DNA from: Carposina sasakii
Taxonomy: Eukaryota; Arthropoda; Insecta; Lepidoptera; Carposinidae
NCBI GenBank assembly: GCA_014607495.2
Contig: CP053155.1
Location: forward strand, 10,664,001-10,728,000
Direction of reading: 5' to 3'
Length of the DNA stretch: 64,000 bases
Positions 54,691-64,000 of this stretch are shown in pieces. Both the position numbers and the translations under genes were made by a program. Within the stretch, counting starts at the first letter, position 1; each line of letters begins with the position of its first letter. Below the pieces are notes generated by a model. The model saw only the letters and a program-made list of their open reading frames with translations. It made no database searches and had not been told where the DNA came from.

Positions 54691-56049
54691 ATGTCCTACC
54701 CAATTAAATATCTGTCTCTACAAAAATCAGAACTCGAGTATGAAGTGGCTCTTAGAGGTGAAACCCCTGCTGAATCAGTTCTCGAACTTAGAAAACAAAT
54801 TACTAAATTATCTGCATTACTTCCTGCTGAGGATATATTAGAGTCGCATTTAGAACCTATTGACGATTTGGAACAAATTAATACTACATTATTAAAAACT
54901 AAAACTAACTTGGATAATCTCAGAACTACACTGGATAAAAATCTTAGCCTACGAACAGAAACTATACTGAATCACTTATATTATAGAATTATTAGAATAA
55001 GTAAAAGCGATGCAGTTGCTGCTTTATACAATAACTATTGTATGATTTTTAAGCAACAATGTGATGAGTTGGCATCCTTAAAGAAAAAACTAACTTTTCA
55101 AACTATATCAACGTTAACTACTGAGCCAATGTCTGATATAATTTCAGTCTCTTGTGAAAACAAATCGATCTCTGATGTTATTACTAAACTGAAGTTTTCT
55201 GGTAAAACTTGTGTACGAGCTTTTATTCAAAAGGCTGACGAATTAATGCTGTCTAGAAATATTCCTAAGGAAAAGTTGCTGACTTTTGCTTACGAAATTT
55301 TTACTGATGATGCTCTCCACTGGTTCCGTTACACTAAAGATAAAGTTCATACCTGGGATGAACTTGTGCATCTACTTAAACAAGATTTTAGTCAAGCTGA
55401 CTATGACTACCGTCTATTATCTGAGATTAGGAACCGAACTCAAGGTGAACAAGAGAACATCTCTATTTATCTATCGATCATGCACGGTATGTTTTCTCGA
55501 CTTAGTAAACAATTGTATGAGGATGATCAATTGGAAATCCTTCTACATAACATACGTCCTTGCTATGCTAGTACTCTCGCTGCTTCTCCCGATGTTTCAA
55601 GTATAGATACTCTAAAGAAGTTATGTAGTAATTATGAAAATATTCAGGCTCGCATGTCACATTTTCATGAACCTCCTAAAGAAAGTTCCGAGACACTAGC
55701 TCGTGAATTTGTATATAAACATTCGTCATCTACTACATCTTATAAAAACTATACTACAAATAACTATAACTACAATGAAAAACCTAATAAACCTAACCAA
55801 TTCTACAACTATAACCGACAAAATTACTTTAAAAAACCTACTGATGAATCTAAAAACTATAATACTAATGCTATTTACAAATCGTATGATAATAGTAAAA
55901 ACTTATATTGTCCAAGGTGTCGTAACGATAGCCATTCTCTTAGACAATGTAAAGAATCACACTTTCTCATTTGCTTTAAATGTGGAAAGAAAGGTGTACG
56001 TTACCCGGACTGTACTGATTGTCAACCTAAGTCCGACACAAAAAACTAG
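54691..56049 (+). CDS. gag: Gag polyprotein of the gypsy element
   Basis: About 452 codons from the ATG at 54,691 (context caaaatg), starting MSYPIKYLSLQ; an upstream in-frame ATG at 54,640 would add 17 residues and looks less likely. The N-terminal half is coiled-coil-like, and a capsid-like region follows (DDALHWFRYTKDKVHTWDEL, RNRTQGEQENISIYLSIMHG). A Tyr/Asn-rich linker leads to two zinc knuckles: CPRCRNDSHSLRQC (55,909-55,950) is a standard CCHC; the second, CFKCGKKGVRYPDC (55,972-56,013), has Val where His is expected. Gag packages the RNA into particles. It stops with TAG at 56,047, directly after a slippery heptamer. Confidence 0.9.
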   Translation: MSYPIKYLSLQKSELEYEVALRGETPAESVLELRKQITKLSALLPAEDILESHLEPIDDLEQINTTLLKTKTNLDNLRTTLDKNLSLRTETILNHLYYRIIRISKSDAVAALYNNYCMIFKQQCDELASLKKKLTFQTISTLTTEPMSDIISVSCENKSISDVITKLKFSGKTCVRAFIQKADELMLSRNIPKEKLLTFAYEIFTDDALHWFRYTKDKVHTWDELVHLLKQDFSQADYDYRLLSEIRNRTQGEQENISIYLSIMHGMFSRLSKQLYEDDQLEILLHNIRPCYASTLAASPDVSSIDTLKKLCSNYENIQARMSHFHEPPKESSETLAREFVYKHSSSTTSYKNYTTNNYNYNEKPNKPNQFYNYNRQNYFKKPTDESKNYNTNAIYKSYDNSKNLYCPRCRNDSHSLRQCKESHFLICFKCGKKGVRYPDCTDCQPKSDTKN

Positions 56050-59000
56050 TTAGGGTGGATTGTAGTTTCAATGAGAGAGATAAATCTACTAATTCAAAAT
56101 TTGATAGAGATGATTGGTTAAAATGGTTAGAATTTATTTCAAAATTTCTCTCATACTATACTGTTTCTACGATCCACGATTTTAAACAAAGTAATTCACG
56201 TCCTTATGTACATACTGAATTACACGACAAATCAATTTTAGGTTTGTTGGATACCGGTTCTGCTGTTTCTATACTCGGTAATAATTCTCACAAATATTTT
56301 ATTGATACTGGCTTTGTTCTACAGCAATGTCCAGATATATACTTTACGGCTGCTGGTGGTCAAAAACTACAAAGTTCAGGATTACTACAACTACCTGTAA
56401 AGTTTCAAAATCAAACTAATCTAATGGATATTTACGTAGTGCCTGAAATTAAAAACTCATTAATTCTCGGGATGGATTTTTGGAATATTTTTGACTTATT
56501 CCCTAAAAAATTAAATTCCATAATCTTACAGTCTGAAGCTGAAATTTCTCTTACTGAGGCAGCTGCGTCTCAAAATGAGAACTTGTGTTGTTATGATCAA
56601 CTAACTACTAGTCAGAAATCTACAGCTGATCATATAATCTCCCAGTTTCACGACATTTCGTACGAAAAACGTGGACTAGGTAGAACAACTCTAATTACAC
56701 ATTCGATTGATACAGGTGATGCTGCACCTATACGCCAGCGTTACTATCGAATGCCTCTAGAAAAACAACGTATTTTGGTGGAACAACTTGTTGAAATGCT
56801 TAAGGAGGATGTGGTCGAGCCTTGTGAAAGCGCTTGGTCATCTCCTGTTTTATTGACACCTAAAAAGAACGGCGAACTAAGATTCTGCTTAGATAGCCGT
56901 AAACTAAACGCTATTACTAAGAAAGACGCTTACAATTTACGTTACATTTCTGAAATATTAGACAATCTTCGTGATGCTAAATATTTAACTAGTCTAGATC
57001 TATCTAAGAGTTTTTGGCAAATTCTAATTAGAGAGGAGGATAGGTGTAAAACTGCTTTTTATATACCAACTCGAGGTACTTTTCAATTTAAATCTATGCC
57101 CTTCGGCCTAACTAATGCTCCGGCAACTCAACAACGCTTGGTTGACCGTTTATTTTATGGACCAGAATTTGAACACAAGGTCTTTGTCTTTATTGACGAC
57201 ATAATTATTGTCTCTCCTAATTTTGAACAACACATATCACTTCTAGTTCGTGTTATGAATAAACTTAAAACTGCTAATTTAACAATTAATTTTGAAAAGA
57301 GTAAATTTTTCAGAAAGCAACTTAAATATTTGGGATACGTAGTTGACTCTAACGGTTTACATGCTGATCCTGAAAAAGTGGAAGCTATTATTAACTACCC
57401 TACACCTAAAAATAGAAAAGAAGTACGCAGATTTCTTGGTACTGCATCCTGGTATAGACGGTTTATACCAAATTTTAGTTCATTGGCTTCCCCTCTGAAC
57501 AAATTAACTTCGCAAGGTAAAAATGCACCACGGTTTACTTGGTCTACCCAAGCGGAAGATGCATTTAAAGCTTTAAAATCATGTTTAATTTCTACTCCTG
57601 TTCTATCTTGTCCTGACTACTCTAAACCTTTCGAAGTTCATACTGATGCTAGTGATGTGGGCATTGGTGCAGTTTTAACACAGTCTCTAGACGGTATTGA
57701 AAAAGTAATAGCCTATATGAGCAAATCTTTATCTAAAGAGGAACAAAACTATAGTGCTACAGAGCGTGAGGCTTTAGCTGTACTAACTGCGATTGAGCAC
57801 TGGCGCTGCTATCTTGAAAACGGTCAAAAATTCATTGTCTACACAGACCATTCCGCTCTCAAATGGTTCTTAAACCTCAATAACCCTACTGGTCGTTTAG
57901 CTCGTTGGGGTGTAAGGCTATCTGCTTTTGATTGTGAAATAAGACATCGCCGAGGTTCCGATAATGTGGTTCCTGATAGCTTATCTCGTATACCAGTTAA
58001 TGATATTTCTCTATCTGCTACACAGAATATCACAGATCCTTGGTATCTGAATATATATAATGGCTGTCAAAATTCTCCTACGTCATTTTTAGACTATCAA
58101 GTTAAAAATAATAAGCTCTATCGCTACAAAAAGAGCCTAAACCCGTTGTCTAGGGATTTTGAGTGGAAAGAAGTAATTCCCCGCGAAAATAGATTCTCGG
58201 TCATTGAACAAAATCACTCAGAGCCTACCGCTGGACATTTTGGTGTATTTAAAACCTATAAACGTTTATCGCTAACTAAATTTTGGCCAGACATGCATCG
58301 AGATGTTACTGACTTCGTAGCTAATTGTGATGTCTGCAAATCTTACAAGCATACTAATCATGCACCATTAGGTACTATGGGTCGTCCTAAAGACTGCAGT
58401 AGACCTTTTCAAATGATTAGTATGGATTTAGTTGGTCCACTACCGCTTTCTAAAAAGCTGAATACATTTCTATTTGTGGTGACATGCTGCTTCACCAAAT
58501 ACTGTCTTTTATTTCCTATAAGACGTGCAACTGCTGAAATTCTAGCGCGCATTCTAGAAGAACAAGTCTTTCATGTTCACGGTATTCCAAGCACTGTTCT
58601 CATGGATAATGGTAAACAGTTTGCAAGCAAAGTTTTAGAACGTTTATTTACAAAATATAAAATTCCTAATATTCAATTTACACCTAAATACACTCCCCAG
58701 GTAAACACTGTGGAGCGCTATAATAAGACTATTGTAACTGCTGTTGCTTCCTTCATTAAGGATGACGATCACCGATCTTGGGATTCTAACATATCTAAAA
58801 TCCAATTTGCTATTAATTCTTCCATTAACGAGGTAACAGGTTTCACGCCGTCTTTTCTAGTATACGGTCGCGAATTAATAACCTGTGGTTCCTACTATTT
58901 AGATTATGATAACACTAATAATATCATATTCACTCCAAGGGAGGAATATGCTGAAAATCTTGGTTCTCTACGCAAAATTTTTGATCAAATTCAAGCTTCG

Positions 59001-59267
59001 TTGATAAAAGCTCACGAAAGAAATCGCTGTCATTACAATTTACGCCGAAAGGATGCGAATTTTAACATAGGTGATTTTGTATGGAAGCGTACATACTACC
59101 AAAGTGATAAGGGCAACAGGTTCTCTAAAAAGCTTGCTCCTAAATTCATAAAATGTCGGGTGATTGCTAAAAAATCTCCATTAGTCTATGTTCTAGAGGA
59201 TATGCATGGAAAACATATTGGTGAATGGCACATAAAAGATATCAAACTAACTAATTATAGTACCTGA
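56031..59267 (+). CDS. pol: Pol polyprotein (PR-RT-RNase H-IN) of the gypsy element
   Basis: Open in the -1 frame relative to gag, with no ATG at its start, so it needs frameshifting. Numbering from the GTG at 56,055: protease DTG at 66-68 (LLDTGSAVS); RT with D315 (LDLSKSFWQ) and the FIDD box, D381/D382; RNase H with D530 (HTDAS), E570/E572 and D598 (YTDHS); integrase zinc finger H721-H728-C758-C761; catalytic D791, D851 and E887, a D-D(35)-E spacing. A GPY/F-type C-terminus (KLAPKFIKCRVIAKKSPLVYVL) follows. No stop or missing catalytic residue in 1,070 codons, so activity is plausible. Confidence 0.95.
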   Translation, partial: VRHKKLVRVDCSFNERDKSTNSKFDRDDWLKWLEFISKFLSYYTVSTIHDFKQSNSRPYVHTELHDKSILGLLDTGSAVSILGNNSHKYFIDTGFVLQQCPDIYFTAAGGQKLQSSGLLQLPVKFQNQTNLMDIYVVPEIKNSLILGMDFWNIFDLFPKKLNSIILQSEAEISLTEAAASQNENLCCYDQLTTSQKSTADHIISQFHDISYEKRGLGRTTLITHSIDTGDAAPIRQRYYRMPLEKQRILVEQLVEMLKEDVVEPCESAWSSPVLLTPKKNGELRFCLDSRKLNAITKKDAYNLRYISEILDNLRDAKYLTSLDLSKSFWQILIREEDRCKTAFYIPTRGTFQFKSMPFGLTNAPATQQRLVDRLFYGPEFEHKVFVFIDDIIIVSPNFEQHISLLVRVMNKLKTANLTINFEKSKFFRKQLKYLGYVVDSNGLHADPEKVEAIINYPTPKNRKEVRRFLGTASWYRRFIPNFSSLASPLNKLTSQGKNAPRFTWSTQAEDAFKALKSCLISTPVLSCPDYSKPFEVHTDASDVGIGAVLTQSLDGIEKVIAYMSKSLSKEEQNYSATEREALAVLTAIEHWRCYLENGQKFIVYTDHSALKWFLNLNNPTGRLARWGVRLSAFDCEIRHRRGSDNVVPDSLSRIPVNDISLSATQNITDPWYLNIYNGCQNSPTSFLDYQVKNNKLYRYKKSLNPLSRDFEWKEVIPRENRFSVIEQNHSEPTAGHFGVFKTYKRLSLTKFWPDMHRDVTDFVANCDVCKSYKHTNHAPLGTMGRPKDCSRPFQMISMDLVGPLPLSKKLNTFLFVVTCCFTKYCLLFPIRRATAEILARILEEQVFHVHGIPSTVLMDNGKQFASKVLERLFTKYKIPNIQFTPKYTPQVNTVERYNKTIVTAVASFIKDDDHRSWDSNISKIQFAINSSINEVTGFTPSFLVYGRELITCGSYYLDYDNTNNIIFTPREEYAENLGSLRKIFDQIQASLIKAHERNRCHYNLRRKDANFNIGDFVWKRTYYQSDKGNRFSKKLAPKFIKCRVIAKKSPLVYVLEDMHGKHIGEWHIKDIKLTNYST
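56040..56046 (+). promoter_or_regulatory. -1 ribosomal frameshift site A AAA AAC
   Basis: In the gag frame the codons are aca aaa aac tag, so the heptamer A AAA AAC fits the X XXY YYZ rule exactly (the MMTV-type site). Slippage by -1 leads straight into the pol frame, which is open from 56,031 on. The overlap is only about 20 nt, and the gag stop follows the heptamer at once. A downstream pseudoknot or stem was not established. Confidence 0.85.
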
Positions 59268-59698
59268 AAACTATGAAATTATATCTTATACATAATATTG
59301 TATAATTTGTCTTGTAATTATTTGTAATTTTTCTTTATTACTAGAGTTTGTCTATATAGTATAATTAAACCAATGGAATGAACACAGTACTAGGTACCTG
59401 TTGTTATTGTTCATGCTTAGTTCATTCTACAAACGCTAAGCACTGCTATCTAAAGATTAGATGTTATGAATTGTACCTATAATAAATACTCCGACAATAT
59501 GTCAAAGTTGAGATGCATTCTTATGAGTATTTCCTAGTGGTAAAGTAAATACTCTGTGCGTTAAGAGGCTGTTAAACACATCTAAGTGTTTATGGCTATT
59601 ATTTGTTGATGTATATAAATGAGCGATAGATAATTGTAGATAACAAGTAGCTATAAGGTTAATTTTAGTGTTAGAGGATTTTACTTAGGCAAAATCCT
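59268..59698 (+). other. 3' untranslated region of the gypsy element, no env
   Basis: About 430 bp between the pol stop and the polypurine tract. No open frame of note; an envelope gene, as in errantiviruses, is absent. Confidence 0.8.
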
Positions 59699-59716
59699 AC
59701 CCAAAAAAGGGGGGTA
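59699..59716 (+). other. Polypurine tract
   Basis: caaaaaaggggggta directly before the 3' LTR; the uninterrupted purine run aaaaaagggggg is a standard plus-strand primer. Confidence 0.9.
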
Positions 59717-60793
59717 TGTAACGTAATCGTTACCTTACTCTTCCAACTAAGTATTTCTGTACATAATGTGCATAAATATATTTTTTTTTAAACTACCTAA
59801 ATAAGAACAAATAATCTTACAACCTAAACTATAACTAAGATTATGGCTGTACGGCTCATAATGTCCTTTGCCTTCTCCTTCGTAATTAAAAAACAAATGG
59901 ACGCTACGTTTGAGAACTGGTTACAGGGCGATGCCGCCATTTTTGAAAAAGATCTGCAAGCTGATGCGCTCAGTTAAATTAATTTTATTTTCTACCTCTA
60001 AACAGCTGCTACTTTACTACTACAATTTTATTTCTAAAAATAATTCCAATACGAGTGTGTGACGAATTCCCCTCTAGGGTGAGTGTTGCAACCAAATATA
60101 TTTTATAAGTGTAAATATTAATTATTAGTTTAAGGATTCTTGCATTATTCATTTGTATTATTTTCACCATTTATTTCATTAGATTAAGTATGTAAAATAT
60201 TAGTAATGCATTTTATAACTATAATTTTACATTGTGTAAATAGTATATACTAACTCGACAATACTAACTGTCCGTCCTAACATTAAACTAAATTACTACC
60301 TAGAATATTAACTTAAATTAAAATGATTATGTATGTGCCTACCACATCATTGATCACTAATTAGTGGCATCGGTGACCACATTTCTTAGCTTGCTCCATG
60401 TTACCGGATGTCGCAGGCAGTAACACCAAACCAGACTTTTCTACAAATGTCTAGATTGTAAATTGGATTTCCAGGGACCCTATCCTAGACTCTACCTACC
60501 CTACCTACCCTACCTACCTGCCTACCATTCTATTGGGATCAAGACGTCAGCGGATGCTGCCCGTGACGTCATCCTGAATCTTCACCGGAAGCGGCAGGGA
60601 AGTGGTTTTCCGATAACTGTATATAGTGAATCGAACTTTGCGTGCTAAGGACTCACTCCCTGAGAATACCTAATATCTTTTCTTTTACTATTTTTGTATA
60701 TAACTGTCTACCTTATTTTGTAAATATATTGTAAATTGTAAATATTCTAGTCTTATTTTATTAACGTACCTACCTACTAACCAATACGTTACA
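59717..60793 (+). repeat. 3' LTR (1,077 bp)
   Basis: Same sequence as the 5' LTR as far as can be read, followed by the ATAG duplication. Confidence 0.95.
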
Positions 60794-60797
60794 ATAG

Positions 60798-62804
60798 CTT
60801 TGCACGGAAAGTCTTATCTTGCAGCGTGCAGTACTTCGTATTGTCAATAGGTTTTGTTATTTCTGGAGAGATGATATTGTAATATCGTGCTTATAAAGGT
60901 GATTCTTCAGTTGGAAAGTATTTTTGACTTAGATAATATTATACACATTCATCTGCTTGTAGTGTAGCGTTTGATTCAAATTTTATGAAAGACATAATTG
61001 CTTGTTATGAGCGTAACTAATGCTTGAATAACGTAAAATCTGCTCTTTAAGATTACTAGTAAAGAAGATTGCTTTTCGTATGCATGGTCCAAATCTAGTC
61101 ATAAAAATAATAACAATATTTTTAACATACTATTATCCAGGTTCTTCTAGGAATCAGAAACCGATACTTGAGCTTTTGAAATAGCTTTATGACAGAGTTG
61201 TATCCACTGTGCCATACCCGATATGATAAATAAAATTAGTATTGAGTATTCTTATGCTATTTTTTATAGCTTGTAATACTTATAGGTATTAAGTGACTTG
61301 AATTAATACCATAGGACCCAAAATCAATCTCACCTGCCCGTGGTGCACCCTGCTATTTAACCGCCGATGAGGCTCTGACGATAAAGGCTTATAGAGTATG
61401 TTCCAATGCATTCGTTACCGGTAGCTAGCTTTTTGGTTTTTGTGCCAGAAAGGCGGTGGTAGGCTCACTCCTTACCACGTGGGACCTAATGCACTAACTG
61501 GTGAAAAGCGGGTGCGTAAAGCGCTTCTGCCAAACTCTGGGGGATAATGGGCGTATACTCGTATAATTATGTAATTAGTAGTTACTACTGACATAGCATT
61601 ACTGACAGATATAGGCGTTATCGTTCTGTAGCGTTGTTGATCGGGTTTTATGTGCGCCTTTCTGTACCACTGAATTTGTTTACGGATTTTCTATAAATTG
61701 TCAATTAGCTACACCTAAAGGGAGTTGGCGTACGTAAAACTGCAAATTAATATTAGCCTTATAAGAAAAAACACGGTGTAATCTGCACACTTATGCTCAA
61801 CCTTTTTAAGAATGTTTTACTCTGTTTTTGTATCGACGTCTTTATCAAAAGTTTTCTGAGATACTGTAAAAGACGCAAGATCAAATAGAATTGTTTTGAA
61901 AATATTACCGAAATTATCAGGAAATGCAAACATTTTTGATTTTCTCAAGCTTTTCTAACATATCGATACTTGGAAGCATCTACACTCTGTGTACTAACTT
62001 TTACTTTGAGTTTCCGAAGCAGGTCTTCTTTTACGAGAAATATTACCTATCCTCTAACTAGGTAAATATCTTGGTTGAAAATTCCATTTTAATTGTAAAT
62101 TTTATATAATGTCGATAGCGGGTTCTGTATCTCTACAAGTTACCATGAATTTGGTTCTCACTTCAGCCATAGTCTCGTTATTCTTCTATTTTTATGACAG
62201 TAACTTGAAAATGGCTCATAAAATCCTTTTTTTCTAAAATATATCTATGGAATATTATTAAAAGATATATCGACGGACACGAGACTGGACTGCAGCTGTG
62301 TTTCACATTAATAAAACTTTATATTACTCGGTAATCCCTCACGTCCGCGTATAAATACTAAAAGTACCAATAAAAACGTGCCAAAGTTTTACGGCACCTG
62401 CCTTGTGTTGTTTGAAACAAAACTTAAGCTACCCTTTTACAAGCGCCTCTACTACTTAAGGAAGTTCCTTCATTTTTTAAAAATATTTTACAAAAATAGT
62501 TCCTATTGAAATAATCTAAAAAAATATTTTTAACGTATTGATCTAAGAATAAAGAAAAATCATCAATCAAGTATATTCTTTAACATTTGTGCGTTGTTAT
62601 AATAAGTACGGAATTATAATTTTTATAAGATGTACATACATAATTTAAATAATAGGTACCCCTACCTACCCAGTTTACGTGAATCCATTCATAAAACTCC
62701 GAAACAGCCCGAAAGGTATACCGCGAAGGAAATAATGGAAGGAGATGAGATAGTAAAACGTGTGATTTGGAGCCTCAAATTTTATGTAAAGATTTCCATA
62801 TGTA
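60798..62804. other. Presumed intron or intergenic DNA, no exon seen
   Basis: AT-rich. A GC-richer block at about 61,320-61,530 (cccgtggtgcaccctgctat, ggtggtaggctcactcctta) looks like a dispersed repeat. If the exon at 52.8-53.1 kb belongs to a real gene, earlier exons should be here or beyond 64 kb on the minus strand; none was identified. Confidence 0.4.
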
Positions 62805-63005
62805 CGGCTTTACTAGAATACATTAGCTGCATCTCACTCCGCATATAACTAAGGTAGCTAATGTCGCCTAATGAACTTTGGGGAGTGGTATCTAGCGATA
62901 AGGTAGCAACTTGTCGCAGATTTGTCCCCGTTATGCTAACCGTAGCTGTAGGGTCTTCTTTATGATCGTACAGTTCTGGCTACGCAAGCACAGCCTATGT
63001 ATGTG
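62805..63005 (+). repeat. Dispersed repeat family D copy
   Basis: ggctttactagaatacatta, gctgcatctcactccgcat, gataaggtagcaacttgtcg, tccccgttatgctaaccgta and tacagttctggctacgcaag, in family order. Confidence 0.7.
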
Positions 63006-63006
63006 T

Positions 63007-63075
63007 CATCATCATCATCAGCCTATTGCAGTCCACTGCTGGATGTAGGCCTCCCCCAGGGCACGCCACAAGACT
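63007..63075 (-). repeat. RTE-type LINE 3' end
   Basis: The minus strand encodes WRALGEAYIQQWTAIG and a stop, followed by tgatgatgatgatg, the usual RTE tail. Confidence 0.8.
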
Positions 63076-64000
63076 GCCATGGGGGGTATTTACCCATGGT
63101 CACCACGCTGGTCAGGCGGGTTGGTGATGTATATGTATGTATGTAAAATTATTTTATTCAGAACTAACGAACGCCGACAACTTCATCCGCGTAAACTCTA
63201 TAGAAGCACCGTTTTGCGCGTTTTCGTAGAAAGTTCGTATCAGAAAGCTCGTCATGCAAAGAATTCACTCTTGTCTAAAATCAGCTGTTTAGGCCAGAGA
63301 TTTGGTATCTCCTCGTTTAGGCTCTGTTTTGTCCATCAGTCAGTCTTATAAAACAAAGCATTTTATCTATACATATATGTATATAGGTAATACATAAGAA
63401 ATCACTTCTCCCATTATCCACCTCCTCTTGGTCTACTCCACGATACTATAGTTAAAGTATCTCTAAAAGTACACCTGTATCCGATCCCAGAAGTTCCTTC
63501 AGTTGTTTTTCTTCGGTAATAAGAGCTAAAGACAATCAAAGCCTTCCAAGTTCTGGGTCCCTGAAAACTTCTGGTAAACACTAGTTTCAGCTAAATGGCG
63601 TTTAATGTTTTAGCTGGATATATGTAGACTTGAGTTTAAAATAAATTCTATACTGTAGGTAATCTATTTTAAAAGTAAAAACGTTGGGATAATCCTGTAG
63701 GATAATCCAATCTCTGTATAAAATACCATGGATTCTGCACGAAACAGAATTTAGGGGGCGGTCTATTTGGTAGAAACTTGATACTCCGAAACCTATTTGG
63801 GATAACTGACTTCGCAGAAACTTCTTTAGTCGATCATTTATTAGGCATAAAAAATATTTGACATAAATATTTTTAGGTATAATGTGCTTATGACCGAATT
63901 TAGAATGGCATACATTTAAGATAGTAGAATTTTTATTGGCATATTTACCTTTGGCATAGTTATAATTTTGTATAATATCATTTAGCATAACGTTCATTTA
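63076..64000. other. AT-rich DNA, no gene supported
   Basis: A 131-codon minus frame at 63,602-63,997 is the longest non-TE frame in the window, but it has no recognised domain and its composition is that of AT-rich noise. It runs close to the window edge, so an exon cannot be excluded. Confidence 0.4.

Larger units (their letters stand above)
53366..60793 (+). mobile_element. Complete Ty3/gypsy LTR retrotransposon, apparently intact
   Basis: 7,428 bp with LTRs, primer binding site, gag, pol and polypurine tract in order. Flanking ATAG at 53,362-53,365 and 60,794-60,797 is a 4-bp target duplication. The LTRs have the same length and show no difference I could see, so insertion was recent. 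Pol order is PR-RT-RH-IN, the gypsy order. No env frame follows pol. The element lies in sense-opposite orientation to the neighbouring host exon, in its presumed intron. Confidence 0.95.

Noticed and set aside
63602..63997. 131-codon minus frame near the window end
   Set aside because: Composition of AT-rich noise, no domain, no splice signals; left open only because it nears the window edge.

Overview
The window looks like a eukaryotic, most likely lepidopteran (moth or butterfly), nuclear contig. It is AT-rich and contains no bacterial-style operons. It is packed with insect transposable elements: BEL/Pao, Ty3/gypsy, DIRS, Helitron, Penelope-like, RTE and Jockey/CR1-like LINE ends, tRNA-derived SINEs, and many MITEs with acagggtgt-type ends. 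The RTE 3' ends carry the GEAYVQQW tail that is very common in Lepidoptera. Assignment to Lepidoptera rests on recognising repeat types, not on a search.

Layout, left to right. 1-3.65 kb: AT-rich sequence with a foldback element, a tRNA-derived SINE and a LINE tail. 3.65-6.23 kb: two head-to-tail copies of a 1.16-kb Helitron fragment, each with the C-terminus of a Pif1-type helicase, next to a large inverted repeat. 7.8-8.1 kb: a MITE with perfect 62-bp arms. 8.5-11.9 kb (minus): a decayed DIRS-like tyrosine-recombinase retrotransposon broken by two later insertions. 12.67-17.81 kb (minus): a 5'-truncated BEL/Pao element whose integrase runs in frame into an Env-like region with the layout of a baculovirus-F-type fusion protein. 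18.3-20.5 kb: three short Penelope-like copies, each with a 12-bp target duplication; two contain a hammerhead-like motif. 20.5-52.6 kb: no convincing host gene, but MITEs, SINEs, LINE ends and an abundant unnamed dispersed repeat (here family D), several of them nested.

52.69-53.09 kb (minus) is the best host-gene candidate: the last exon of a multi-pass membrane protein with a splice acceptor, a stop codon and a poly(A) signal. About 270 bp upstream of it, in the presumed intron, lies a complete Ty3/gypsy retrotransposon on the plus strand (53.37-60.79 kb). It has two 1,077-bp LTRs that look identical, a 4-bp target duplication, a primer binding site, a polypurine tract, gag, and a 1,070-codon open pol. 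Gag and pol are linked by a textbook -1 slippery heptamer, A AAA AAC, directly before the gag stop. This element looks young and could be functional. 60.8-64 kb is AT-rich sequence with more repeat fragments.

No rRNA, CRISPR array or confident functional tRNA was found. Boundaries of decayed elements are approximate because they were read by eye.
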